A DNA stretch of 64,000 nt from positions 310,001-374,000 of the forward strand of contig JAWNZC010000285.1 in NCBI GenBank assembly GCA_035771165.1, given 5' to 3'. Position 1 is the stretch's first letter. Every line of letters begins with the position of its first letter. This stretch comes from Paragorgia papillata. Taxonomy: Eukaryota; Cnidaria; Anthozoa; Scleralcyonacea; Coralliidae. This document shows, piece by piece, positions 41,093-49,900 of this stretch. Under the pieces are notes generated by a model, which was not told the DNA's origin, did not search any database, and saw only the letters and a program-made list of their open reading frames with translations. Made by a program: the position numbers and the translations under genes.

Positions 41093-41260
41093 AAGATCAA
41101 GTGTAGTATCTGTTCCTATCAGCTTAATATCTGGTATGCCAGGCAAAGCCTGGCTCATATATTAAACTGATTTTTGGGCTTCGGCCATGGGATCGAAGCT
41201 TGCTTCGCCCTGCCCACGGGTTGTCTCGGTATTGCACCACCTCCGAGTACGGCCCTCCTC
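41093..41260 (+). ncRNA. U2: U2 snRNA, nt 23 to 3' end, the most complete copy
   Basis: 168 nt beginning AAGATCAAGTGTAGTATCTG. It contains the branch-point box GTAGTA, stem-loop II (CCAGGCAAAGCCTGG), the Sm site in AACTGATTTTTGGG, and stem-loops III and IV to GGCCCTCC. With the 22-nt 5' end seen elsewhere the full RNA would be about 190 nt, the usual U2 size. Only the first 22 nt are missing, replaced by Keno-like copy 2. Confidence 0.93.
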
Positions 41261-41498
41261 CCTTATAGGAAAAACATCGTCATCACAAATAAAAAGAAAA
41301 CCGAACCAGCTCATTCTAACCCGTACCTGATTGTTTCTGTTTTACAGATGAAAAGAAAGTCGCTCCAGCAGTGACCGAAACTCCCACGTACCACGCACAC
41401 GCAAATTCTTCCCCACCGCGAGGCACGCCGAGGTAAGCACGCAACTTTCGTTACTTTTTTCATTCGGTCGCTAGCGAATTAGCCTACACTAGTGGTAT
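41261..41498 (+). other. U2 3' flank followed by an exon-like segment
   Basis: The first 80 bp match the flank after the U2 at 27043. The shared part ends at GATTGTTT and is followed by CTGTTTTACAG, an 86-bp open stretch (about 41348-41433), and GTAAGC. No product is recognised. Confidence 0.45.
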
Positions 41499-41621
41499 GT
41501 ACTTCATGTACCCCTTATCATTGTGTATCAAGGTATGACGTCATAAGCATTGCAGTGTGCACCATATAAGCGGTGTAGTTGTAGTAGTTGATATAGGTGT
41601 TACTGGTGCTATAAGCGGTCT

Positions 41622-42704
41622 AGGCGTTATAGATGTTATTGACGTTATAGGTGTTATTAGCGTTATACATGTTATTGGCGTTATAGGCGTTATTAGCGTT
41701 ATACATGTTATTGGCGTTATAGGTGTTATTTGCGTTATAGGTGTTGTTAGCGTTATACATGTTATTGGCGTTATACATGTTATTGGCGTTATACATGTTA
41801 TTGGCGTTATACATGTTATTGGCGTTATACATGTTATTGGCGTTGTAGGTGTTATTGGCGTTGTAGGTGTTATTGGCGTTATAGGTGTTATTGGCGTTAT
41901 AGGTGTTATTGGCGTTGTAGGTGTTATTGGCGTTATAGGTGTTATTTGCGTTATAGGTGTTATTTGCGTTATAGGTGTTATTTGCGTTATAGGTGTTATT
42001 TGCGTTATATGTGTTATTGGCGTTGTAGGTGTTACTGGTGTTATAGGTGTTATTTGAGTTATAGGTGTTATTGACGTTATACATGTTATTGGCGTTATAG
42101 GTGTTATTGGCGTTATAGGTGTTATTGGCGTTGTAGGTGTTATTGGCGTTATAGGTGTTATTTGCGTTATAGGTGTTATTTGCGTTATATGTGTTATTGG
42201 CGTTGTAGGTGTTACTGGCGTTATAGGTGTTATTTGAGTTATAGGTGTTATTGACGTTATACATGTTATTGGCGTTATAGGTGTTATTGGCGTTATACAT
42301 GTTATTGGCGTTATACATGTTATTGGCGTTATAGGTGTTATTGGCGTTATAGGTGTTATTTGCGTTATAGGTGTTATTTGCGTTATATGTGTTATTGGCG
42401 TTGTAGGTGTTACTGGCGTTATAGGTGTTATTTGAGTTATAGGTGTTATTGACGTTATACATGTTATTGGCGTTATATGTGTTATTGGCGTTATACATGT
42501 TATTGGCGTTGTAGGTGTTATTGGCGTTATAGGTGTTATTGGCGTCATACATGTTATTGGCGTTATAGGTGTTATTAGCGTTATACATGTTATTGGCGTT
42601 ATAGGTGTTATTTGCGTTATAGGTGTTGTTAGCGTTATACATGTTATTGGCGTTATAGGTGTTATTTGCGTTATAGGTGTTATTGGTGTTATAGGTGTTA
42701 TTGG
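41622..42704. repeat. 18-bp minisatellite, about 60 units
   Basis: Unit consensus GTTATTGGCGTTATAGGT, with variants ending ACAT and with TTTGCG for TTGGCG. Unit variants form higher-order blocks. All frames stay open simply because 18 is a multiple of three; no gene is implied. Confidence 0.92.
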
Positions 42705-43071
42705 ATAAAGGGATAAAGGACTGGGTGGCTAATCATCCTTACTTGCAGCCAGCGGCTGAATTGCGAAGGACGCAGATCAACGTGGCCGTGTCGAGGCATA
42801 TCAAAGGCGCTCCAAGCAGCCGCCAACGACACAGTTCAGACCACGGATCACAGCTAAGATGTTAGGTGTTGATTTTACGGAGGGAGGAAAACCGGAGAAC
42901 CCGGCGAAAAACCCTCGAAGCACAGGAGAGATCAACTACAACTCTACTCACATGAGTCCAAGCCCGACAACGGGGTCATTCCCAAGCGGTCACCCATCCA
43001 AGTACTAACCCCGTCTAACCGGACTTAACTTTTTGGTGAGAGGCAGCGCGCTAACAGCACACGCGTTAGAC
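42705..43071 (-). mobile_element. 5S rRNA-derived SINE
   Basis: On the minus strand, the head from 43071 contains an A-box-like AGTTAAGTCCGG and the 5S C-box region TTAGTACTTGGATGGGTGAC followed by CGC. The body has TTTTCCTCCCTCCGTAAAAT, and the 3' end has short TTTATCC repeats. It interrupts the minisatellite. The 5S homology is partial and the 5' part has diverged, as in SINE3-type elements. Confidence 0.75.
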
Positions 43072-43620
43072 ATGTTATTGACGTTATAGGTGTTATTGGC
43101 GTTATACATGTCATTGGCGTTATAGGTGTTATTGACGTTGTAGGTGTTCTTTGCGTTATAGGTGTTATTGGCGTTATAGGTGTTCTTTGCGTTATAGGTG
43201 TTATTGGCGTTATAGGTGTTATTGGCGTTATAGGTGTTATTGGCGTTATATATGTTATTGGCGTTATAGGTGTTATTTGCGTTATAGGTGTTATTGGCGT
43301 TATTGGCGTTATAGGTGTTATTGGCGTTACAGGTGTTATTTGCGTTATAGGTGTTATTGGCGTTATACATGTTATTGGCGTTATACATGTTATTGACGTT
43401 ATAGGTGTTATTGGCGTTTTTGGTTTTATTGGCGTTTTAGTTTTTTTGGGCGTTTTTGGTGTTATTGGCGTTTTAGGTGTTATTGACGTTATAGGTGTTA
43501 TTGGCGTTATACATGTTATTGGCGTTATACATGTTATTGGCGTTTTTGGTTTTATTGGCGTTTAGGGCTTTTTGGTGTTATTGGCGTTTTTGGTGTTTAA
43601 TTGGTGTTATAGACGTATAG
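43072..43620. repeat. 18-bp minisatellite, second block, degenerating rightwards
   Basis: Same unit and orientation as 41622-42704; the last 200 bp drift to GGCGTTTTTGGTTTTATT forms. Confidence 0.88.
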
Positions 43621-44053
43621 TGATTTTAATACTTCGTGTAGTTGTTGTCTTCTATTCTTTTTTAGTTAAACGTTTTTAATTTGGTGGGATTACGTTTTTA
43701 GTCGAATGATGAACCACTACTTTATGGATGGTGGTCATGCATAATTTTGTTTGGTTGATACTTTAATTTTTCCCTTTTCCACTCCAATGTGACTCCTATC
43801 TTTTGCGTTGGTGAAAGGGTTGCGTTTTATTCTTATCTTTCCGTTACGTTGACTCTTATTTTTCTGTTGCTTATCTTTCAATATGCATTTTTTTTATCGA
43901 GAGAGATTGCTAGATAGTTTTTTATTTGCACAGTTTGCGGTGCCCAGCTCCCTTGATATAAATCTGATGGTCCGACTCAATTGAGTCGAATCAGTTAGCG
44001 GATTGCAAAAGTGATACTGAAGTGAACCGAGCTGAAACTGAAAAGAACCAAGC

Positions 44054-44277
44054 CAGACCAAGGTCTTCGAAGAGAGAAGTGAGCAGACTGCAAGACTCAC
44101 TTTCGAAAAATGAAGAAGTGTCAGGCAGCCGCAAAACTGCCAAAAGAATGCGTAAATTCTAAACTGCAGACCAAGGTCTTCGAAGAGAGAAGTGAGCAGA
44201 CTACAAGACTCACTTTGGAAAAATGACAAAGGTGCCAGGCAGCTGCAAAAGATGCATAAATTCTAAACTGCTCTGCA
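44054..44277. repeat. 112-bp tandem duplication
   Basis: Both units start CAGACCAAGGTCTTCGAAGA (44054 and 44166) and end in ATAAATTCTAAACTGC-like sequence, with about ten differences. Confidence 0.85.
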
Positions 44278-44371
44278 TGTGAAACATTCTTCTTATAACT
44301 TGTTGATATTTTCAGTTACATTTTTCACTTTGTCTTTGAATATTTTACTTATAATTATATTTTCTTCAGTA

Positions 44372-44508
44372 CACGGTGGTGCGAACATATAAATTTCATC
44401 TCTGAGAGGTGAAAACAATATTTTACAAATGAGTGTAGCGAAATAAGCGAATGAGTAAAATATTGTTTTCGCCACTAGGAGATAACATTTATATCTTCAC
44501 GCCACCGT
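44372..44508. mobile_element. Palindromic MITE, about 137 bp
   Basis: Arms CGGTGGTGCGAACATATAAA and GATATAAATG...CGCCACCG are near-inverse; GGTGAAAACAATATTTTAC pairs with GTAAAATATTGTTTTCGCC. Confidence 0.65.
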
Positions 44509-44660
44509 TTAAGATCCTCTATTTAACAACAAAATTACACTGAGCATGCAAACGCGCGATCTCAGAAAAACGTGACATCTCGTTCTTTATTTCATTTCAT
44601 TGGAGATTTAGACAAAGCTGGCATGCAATATCAGTAAGATAGCAATTACTGTAAGTAAGG

Positions 44661-44786
44661 GTTAATTAAATGGCTACGAGTGTGATATGGGATTTAACAT
44701 TCCGAGTCACGCTTAATAAAACAGCCACGAGTTAAGCTTCACGAGCAATGTTAAATCACATATCACATGAGTAGCCATTGATTAAC
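44661..44786. mobile_element. Palindromic MITE, about 126 bp
   Basis: Starts GTTAATTAAATGGCTAC and ends GTAGCCATTGATTAAC; inner arms GTGATATGGGATTTAACATT and ATGTTAAATCACATATCAC pair. Confidence 0.65.
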
Positions 44787-45749
44787 GATCTTATCTCATG
44801 ACTCACCCACAATGAAACTGAGTGGATTTTTATTGAGAAAGAATTGTTGAAAGTTAGAAATTTAAATTTACTGCAATAGAATTAAATTTAAAGAACATTG
44901 AGAGTTAGAAATGAAAATACTCATTAGTATACGATAAGCAGTCAAAACAGTGAGATAACTAGTAAATAATTGAATAAAGGATTTAATCCTTCTGTTGGAA
45001 CAATGAATTGTGGGGGTGACATCACCTTTATTCTCGTTTATCTAAGAAATAGTTAAAGTAGGTCGGTCTGGTTTTGGAACCGTCCTTATCGTCCTGACTA
45101 ATTCTCAGTCAAATGTGTTCATTTCATTACTCATTAGTCAAATGCGTCCAGTTAGTACAAATGGCAATTGACTTGTTTATTTGAAGAATGAAGTCGACTA
45201 GTGTCGTTGATATTCTTCTTTATACTGTTAATTATATCTGTACGAATTACAGTTACAGAATTTACTCAATAAATTAAACTATCTGATAAAAAACATTGCA
45301 TAACTTGATGTCCATTAAAAGTATTTCTGTTAATACCTTACTGTTTTTACCACACATACAGCTTGCATGGTGTGCATCTTACGTCATTGCCAACATGGAT
45401 GAACTTAACAAAGGTTTTCCTTTATATTTGCATTCAATTGTGACTTTATCCAACAAGGGCCAAAATATCTTATAACATAGATCTAATATAACAACGTTTT
45501 TCATTGCCAGTCGTGCGTGCTCCATAACTCGATGGTCGCACGCCAAAAAAGCGCAGGAAAGAATTTCAAAACGAAATTAATATTTAAATGTAGAAAATAC
45601 AGACCAATTTAATTCTATTGACTAATGGAGAATAACAACAGAGAAGACTTGCGGCCCACTAAAATTGCGGGATGTTTGGAAAAAATGAACAAGGTAACAA
45701 CACATTTTGCTATATTTCTCTTGCATGGTTTTGACAAAGATATCGCCAA

Positions 45750-46160
45750 TAATAACTACACCTAACACGGCAATAACGCAAATAGCACCTACAACGCCAA
45801 TATCACCTAAAACGCCAATATAACACCCAGAACGTCAATAACACCTATAACGCCAATAACACCTAAAACGCCAATAACACCTAAAACGCCAATAACACCT
45901 ATAACGCCAATAACAGCTAAAACGCCAATAATACCTATAACACCAACAACACCTATAACCCTAATAACGCCAATAACGTGTATAACGCTAATAACACCTA
46001 TAACGTCAATAACATGTATAACGCCAATAACACCTATAAAGCAAATAACATGTATAACGCTAATAACACCTATAACGTCAATAACATGTATAACGCAAAT
46101 AACACCTATAACGCCAATAACATGTATAACGCAAATAACACCTATAACGCCAATATTGTA
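45750..46160. repeat. 18-bp minisatellite block, inverted orientation
   Basis: Units read ACACCTATAACGCCAATA, the reverse complement of the left array. The block includes degenerate AAACGCC and ACACCAAC variants. Confidence 0.88.
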
Positions 46161-46329
46161 AATAGTTGGGTAGAATGTAGATATTAGTACTTGTAATTTA
46201 TTCTTGACACCTTTTATATCGAATGATCTTGTCTATACGCTATCGGATTTTTAATGTAATTTTAACGTAATTTTAATGTAATTTTCACAATTGTAAAACT
46301 TAACGTAATTCAGCCAACCTTATCTTAGG

Positions 46330-48125
46330 AACCTCGATAACAACAAAGCCCATGGAGAAGACCAAATTTCAGCACGTCTACTGAAAGAAACAGAAATTCA
46401 GATTACTCCATCGCTCTGCACTCTGTTCAACAAGTCCTTACAAACTGGAATACTACCACGTGATTAGAAACTTGCTAATGTTGTTCCCATACACAAGAAA
46501 GGAAATAAAGAACATGCAGAAAACTATCGGCCGATTTCCCTTCTTTCTCTTATTTCCAAACTACTGGAACGTTTAGTATTTGACATCATTAAAAATCATG
46601 TTTTCAACCAAATTAACCCTTCTCAACATGGCTTTATCACCGGTAAATCTTGTGTCACCCAACTTATTGAGGTTCTAGATAACATAGGCAGTCAGTTAGA
46701 TCTTGGGAAACAGATTGATGTGATTTACCTCGATATGTCAAAGGCGTTTGACAAGGTTAGTCATCGGCGCCTTCTACTTCGTCTTCGCGACTTTGGTTTC
46801 GGAGGTAGCATTCTGACGTGGTTCGGCTCTTACTTAAAAGATCGTCGTCAACAAACTACCGTACTTGGTGCAACATCTACACCGCTACCTGTGACTTCTG
46901 GGGTAACTCAAGGTTCCATTCTTGGACCGTTACTTTTTTTATTATACACCAATAATATATCTAACTGTCGTAAACTCTAACCTTGCAGCATTCGCCGATG
47001 ACACCAAGATCTTCAAAGAAATCAACTTAGAAGCAGATGCAGCATCCCTGCAAAATGACCTCTCCAACTTCGAAATCTCTTCTTCCAAAGCCGGTCTCCA
47101 TCTAAACATATCTAAATGCAAAACCATTCATATAACTAGAAAAATTACCAGAATTGAGTATCCATACCAATTAAAAGATACCATGTTGGAGAATACAGAT
47201 TGTGAACGTGACCTGGGAGTATGGACGACAGGAAACCTGACTTGGTCTAAGCAAGTGGCACAACAAACCAGCACAGCCAACAAACTGCTGGGGTATATGA
47301 GAAGATCTACCAAGAACATTAAGTCCTTTCCAATACGACGAAAACTTTACCTTTCTCTAGTCCGTTCACAGCTGGGTTATGCATCTCAAGTATGGGCTCC
47401 GCAGTCAGTCGAATTAATATCTAGAATTGAACGTGTTCAACGACGGGCTTTGAAATTCATTCTGGATCAACCCTTCCTTTGTGACATTAAATACGAAGAA
47501 CGACTACTTACGACTAAACTCCTTCCTTTAACGTACTGGCATGAATACCTAGACATTGTATTTTTCTACAAAACTAACCACGGCATCAACATCCTCAACA
47601 AGACCACCCTACCACTCCTCAACATCACAAACAAACAAGATCATCCAACCCTGACTGCGACAAATATCAAACCAAAAAATGTAATACTTCGACATACCAA
47701 AAATCATAAACAGTTCGGACAACAAGAACATGGAACATACTACCAAAAACGATTACAACAAAAAACATCACACTCTCAAACTTCAAGAAGTTACTATTTA
47801 ACTACTATATTAACGCACTTAACAACACATATGACGTAGGCGACCCACGAACATGGAAAAGCATATGTTTAAAATGCAACACAGCTCGAAGCCTTATGAA
47901 CCCACCATCGTGTTGCTTTTAGTAGATATCGTAGTAAATTTAACGTATTTAATATATGTTGTATATCGTTATGTATTTTTAAAGTAACAGTTAAATCGAA
48001 CTTGTTTTGGGGCCGCAGTAATTGGCACTAGCTGTTGCGGTTACCCAGCCTATTGTCTTAATGTCTGTATTTATGTTTGTAATGTGTATGGCAAAGTTAT
48101 TAAAATTAAAACTAAGTTCAATAAT
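46330..48125 (+). mobile_element. 5'-truncated jockey/CR1-like LINE
   Basis: It begins within the RT domain (HGEDQISARLLKETEI-type start near 46352) and ends at a (CTAC)n microsatellite after GGCAAAGTTATTAAAATTAA. No endonuclease is present. It lies inside the minisatellite-flanked unit. Confidence 0.8.
46340..47839 (+). pseudogene. Jockey/CR1-like reverse transcriptase
   Basis: Motifs in order: VVPIHKKGNKEHAENYRPIS, YLDMSKAFDKVSH, SGVTQGSILGPLLF, and the catalytic FADD (AAFADDTKIF near 46990), with C-terminal LGYASQVWAPQS. An in-frame TAG at about 46464 replaces the conserved W before KLANVV, and a one-base shift lies near 46975, just before FADD. The thumb and the tail to 47839 are open. 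Non-functional. Confidence 0.8.
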
Positions 48126-48285
48126 CTACCTACCTACCTACCTACCTACCTACCTAACTACCTACCTACCTACCTACCTACCTACCTACCTACCTACATA
48201 ACTAACTACCTACCTACCTACCTACCTACCTACCTACCTACCTACCTACCTACCTACCTACCTACCATATCTATCTATCTATCTA
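47840..48285 (+). other. LINE 3' tail and microsatellite
   Basis: The LINE 3' UTR runs to about 48125, followed by CTAC repeats and a short CTAT run. No gene. Confidence 0.6.
48126..48285. repeat. (CTAC)n microsatellite with a short (CTAT)n end
   Basis: About 35 near-perfect CTAC units (48126-48264) with two small interruptions, then CTATCTATCTATCTATAA. It may be the tail or the landing site of the LINE. Confidence 0.9.
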
Positions 48286-48660
48286 TAACGCCAATAACAC
48301 CTACAACGCCAATAACACCTACAACGCAAATAACACCTACAACGCCAATAACACCTATAACGCTAATAACACCTATAACGTCAACAACATGTATAACGCC
48401 AATAACATGTATAACGCCAATAACACATATAACGCCGATAACACATATAACGTCAAAAACATCTATAACGCCAACAACATGTCTAACGCCAATAACGCCT
48501 ATAACGCCAATAACATGTATAACGCTAATAACACATATAACGCCGATAACACATATAACGTCAAAAACATCTATAACGCCAACAACATGTCTAACGCCAA
48601 TAACGCCAATAACATGTATAACGCTAATAACACCTATAACGTCAATAACATCTATAACGC
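48286..48660. repeat. 18-bp minisatellite, right arm (inverted)
   Basis: Units ACGCCAATAACACCTATA and variants. It contains an internal larger repeat: a block with AACACATATAACGTCAAAAA occurs twice, about 117 bp apart. Confidence 0.9.
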
Positions 48661-48783
48661 CTAGACCGCTTATAGCACCAGTAACACCTATATCAACTAC
48701 TACAACTCCACCGCTTATATGGTGCACTGCAATGCTTATGACGTCATATCTTGATACACAATGATCAGGGGTACATGAAGAAC

Positions 48784-48860
48784 CAACCACAAGTCCCCCC
48801 ACTACGACATGCCGCTGACACATAGTACCCAAACATAGTATCTTCGCAAAATAAAAAGGC
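48784..48860 (+). promoter_or_regulatory. U1 upstream region, truncated by the minisatellite unit
   Basis: Only 77 bp separate the inverted-repeat end from the U1 start. A proximal element must lie here if the gene is active; none could be named with confidence. Confidence 0.35.
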
Positions 48861-49025
48861 ATACTTACCTGACGCGAGAGGTACTTTGATCAGCAAGGAA
48901 GTCCTCACAGGATGAGGCCCTCTCATTGCACTTCGACTGGGTTGACTCCTGGGATTACCCCAAATGTGGGTAACTCGAGCGTATAATTTCTGGTAGTGGG
49001 GACCTGCGTTCGCGCTCGTCCCCTT
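48861..49025 (+). ncRNA. U1: U1 snRNA gene, complete
   Basis: Starts ATACTTACCTG, whose ACTTACCT pairs with 5' splice sites. Stem-loop I-II sequence GATCAGCAAGGAAG and the loop ATTGCACTTC follow, then the CCCCAAATGTGGG hairpin, the Sm site ATAATTTCTGGTAG, and the terminal stem-loop TGCGTTCGCGCTCG. Length is about 165 nt, as expected. No internal damage was seen, so it may be active. It lies 153 bp upstream of the 5S gene, same strand. Confidence 0.95.
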
Positions 49026-49178
49026 ACAACAAGTAAAGCGAAATCAAAACATCGCCCGAACGAGCACACCACTTCGTCCAACATTCGATTTTACCGTTCT
49101 TCTGTTCGTCGTCGACCTCTCGTGCCACAACGCCGACCAACTCCTAGCTATAACAACGATATTTTTACCACTCCCAAC

Positions 49179-49297
49179 GTCTACGACCATACCACCGGGA
49201 AAGCACCAGTTCTCATCCGATCACCGAAGTTGAGCCCCGTCGGGGGGGGTTAGTACTTGGATGGGTGACCGCCTGGGAATACCCCGTGTCGTAGACA
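49179..49297 (+). rRNA. 5S rRNA: 5S rRNA gene, complete
   Basis: 119 nt from GTCTACGACC to GTCGTAGAC, whose ends pair. The internal promoter is present: A-box region AAGTTGAGCCCCG and C-box TTGGATGGGTGACCGCCTGG. An unusual run of eight G lies at about 49241-49249, where most 5S genes have fewer. A TTTTT terminator follows at 49300. It lies between U1 and U2 on the same strand. Confidence 0.93.
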
Positions 49298-49299
49298 CC

Positions 49300-49305
49300 T
49301 TTTTC
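49300..49305 (+). terminator. Pol III T-run terminator of 5S
   Basis: CCTTTTTC three bases after the end of 5S. Confidence 0.75.
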
Positions 49306-49391
49306 AAGTTTCTTGTTCTCCTTCTTCGCTCGGGCTCACGCGTTTCGGCAGAGTCTACTGACCCAAGCCCAACCAATCGATTTTTTTCTTT

Positions 49392-49413
49392 ATCGCTCCT
49401 CGGCCTATTGGCT
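49392..49413 (+). ncRNA. U2: U2 snRNA first 22 nt, cut by Keno-like copy 3
   Basis: ATCGCTCCTCGGCC then TATTGGCT; the same T-rich word TCGATTTTTTTCTTT precedes it as at 27136. Keno-like sequence starts at 49414 (TCTTAGTCG). Confidence 0.85.
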
Positions 49414-49900
49414 TCTTAGTCGAATAGTCTGAATTGGTCTTAGCGATCGCTGTGACTGTGGTGAATCTATGCTAGAAAGTTTACTTTCTTAACACTGCTA
49501 CACAGTTCTACGAGTTGTACAACGCCGTTTCTTCGTAGCACACGACCGTGCTCTTCGTGCTTCCATTTGGTGGCTGGTTCCATTTTGTGGTTGTTTCTCG
49601 TCTGACGCGCTGTTTGGTGTCTCGTGGTCTGGTGGTGGATTCTGGCACCATGTTTGGTGCTCTTTTGTTGTTCCACGCCGACCTGGGAAGTGGGAAGAGC
49701 TGGGAAGTCTGGTCCAGGATTCGTGCCTCCCCTGGTGGGGTTTGGCGGTAGTTGCCTGGATTTCCTGCTGGTTTTCTTCTTGGCTGAGCATTCGAAGCTA
49801 GCCGTGTCTGGTGATTTTACGGTCCGTGAGTCACCTTTTTTCTCTTTATGTGTGTTGATAGTCTAGCGCTGGTCTAGGTGTCATTTGCTAGCTTCGTGTA
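49414..49900 (+). other. 5' untranslated region of Keno-like copy 3
   Basis: 487 bp, G/T-rich, without a gene. It should contain the internal promoter of the LINE; no specific box recognised. Confidence 0.55.

Larger units (their letters stand above)
43621..45749. other. Non-coding interior of the minisatellite-flanked unit
   Basis: AT-rich sequence without credible genes. It contains a 112-bp tandem duplication (44054-44277) and two palindromic MITEs (44372-44508, 44661-44786). Otherwise nothing recognised. Confidence 0.5.
41499..48783. mobile_element. 7.3-kb unit with inverted ends and opposed 18-bp minisatellite arms
   Basis: The left end (41499-41660) and right end (48650-48783) are inverted copies with few differences. 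Both pass from CTTCATGTACCCCT through GACGTCATAAGCATTGCAGT into minisatellite units in opposite orientation. The inside holds a SINE, MITEs and a LINE but no transposase that I can recognise. It separates U2 (41260) from U1 (48861). It could be a fold-back type transposon or an expanded non-autonomous DNA element. No clear target duplication was found. Confidence 0.65.

Noticed and set aside
41541..42642. Very long open frames of (TPI)n, (YNANN)n and (VIG)n across the minisatellite on both strands
   Set aside because: An 18-bp repeat without stops keeps several frames open automatically. There is no start context or non-repeat domain, so these are not genes.
42972..43040. A second functional 5S rRNA gene on the minus strand
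   Set aside because: Only the 3' promoter half matches 5S; the 5' half has diverged and the 3' side continues into a SINE body, so it is a SINE head.
48126..48660. Direct repeats considered as a CRISPR-like array
   Set aside because: Units are contiguous minisatellite or microsatellite copies without unique spacers, in eukaryotic DNA.
48084..48862. Open frames through the (CTAC)n and minisatellite arm, both strands
   Set aside because: Same reason: repeat-driven open frames without any domain.
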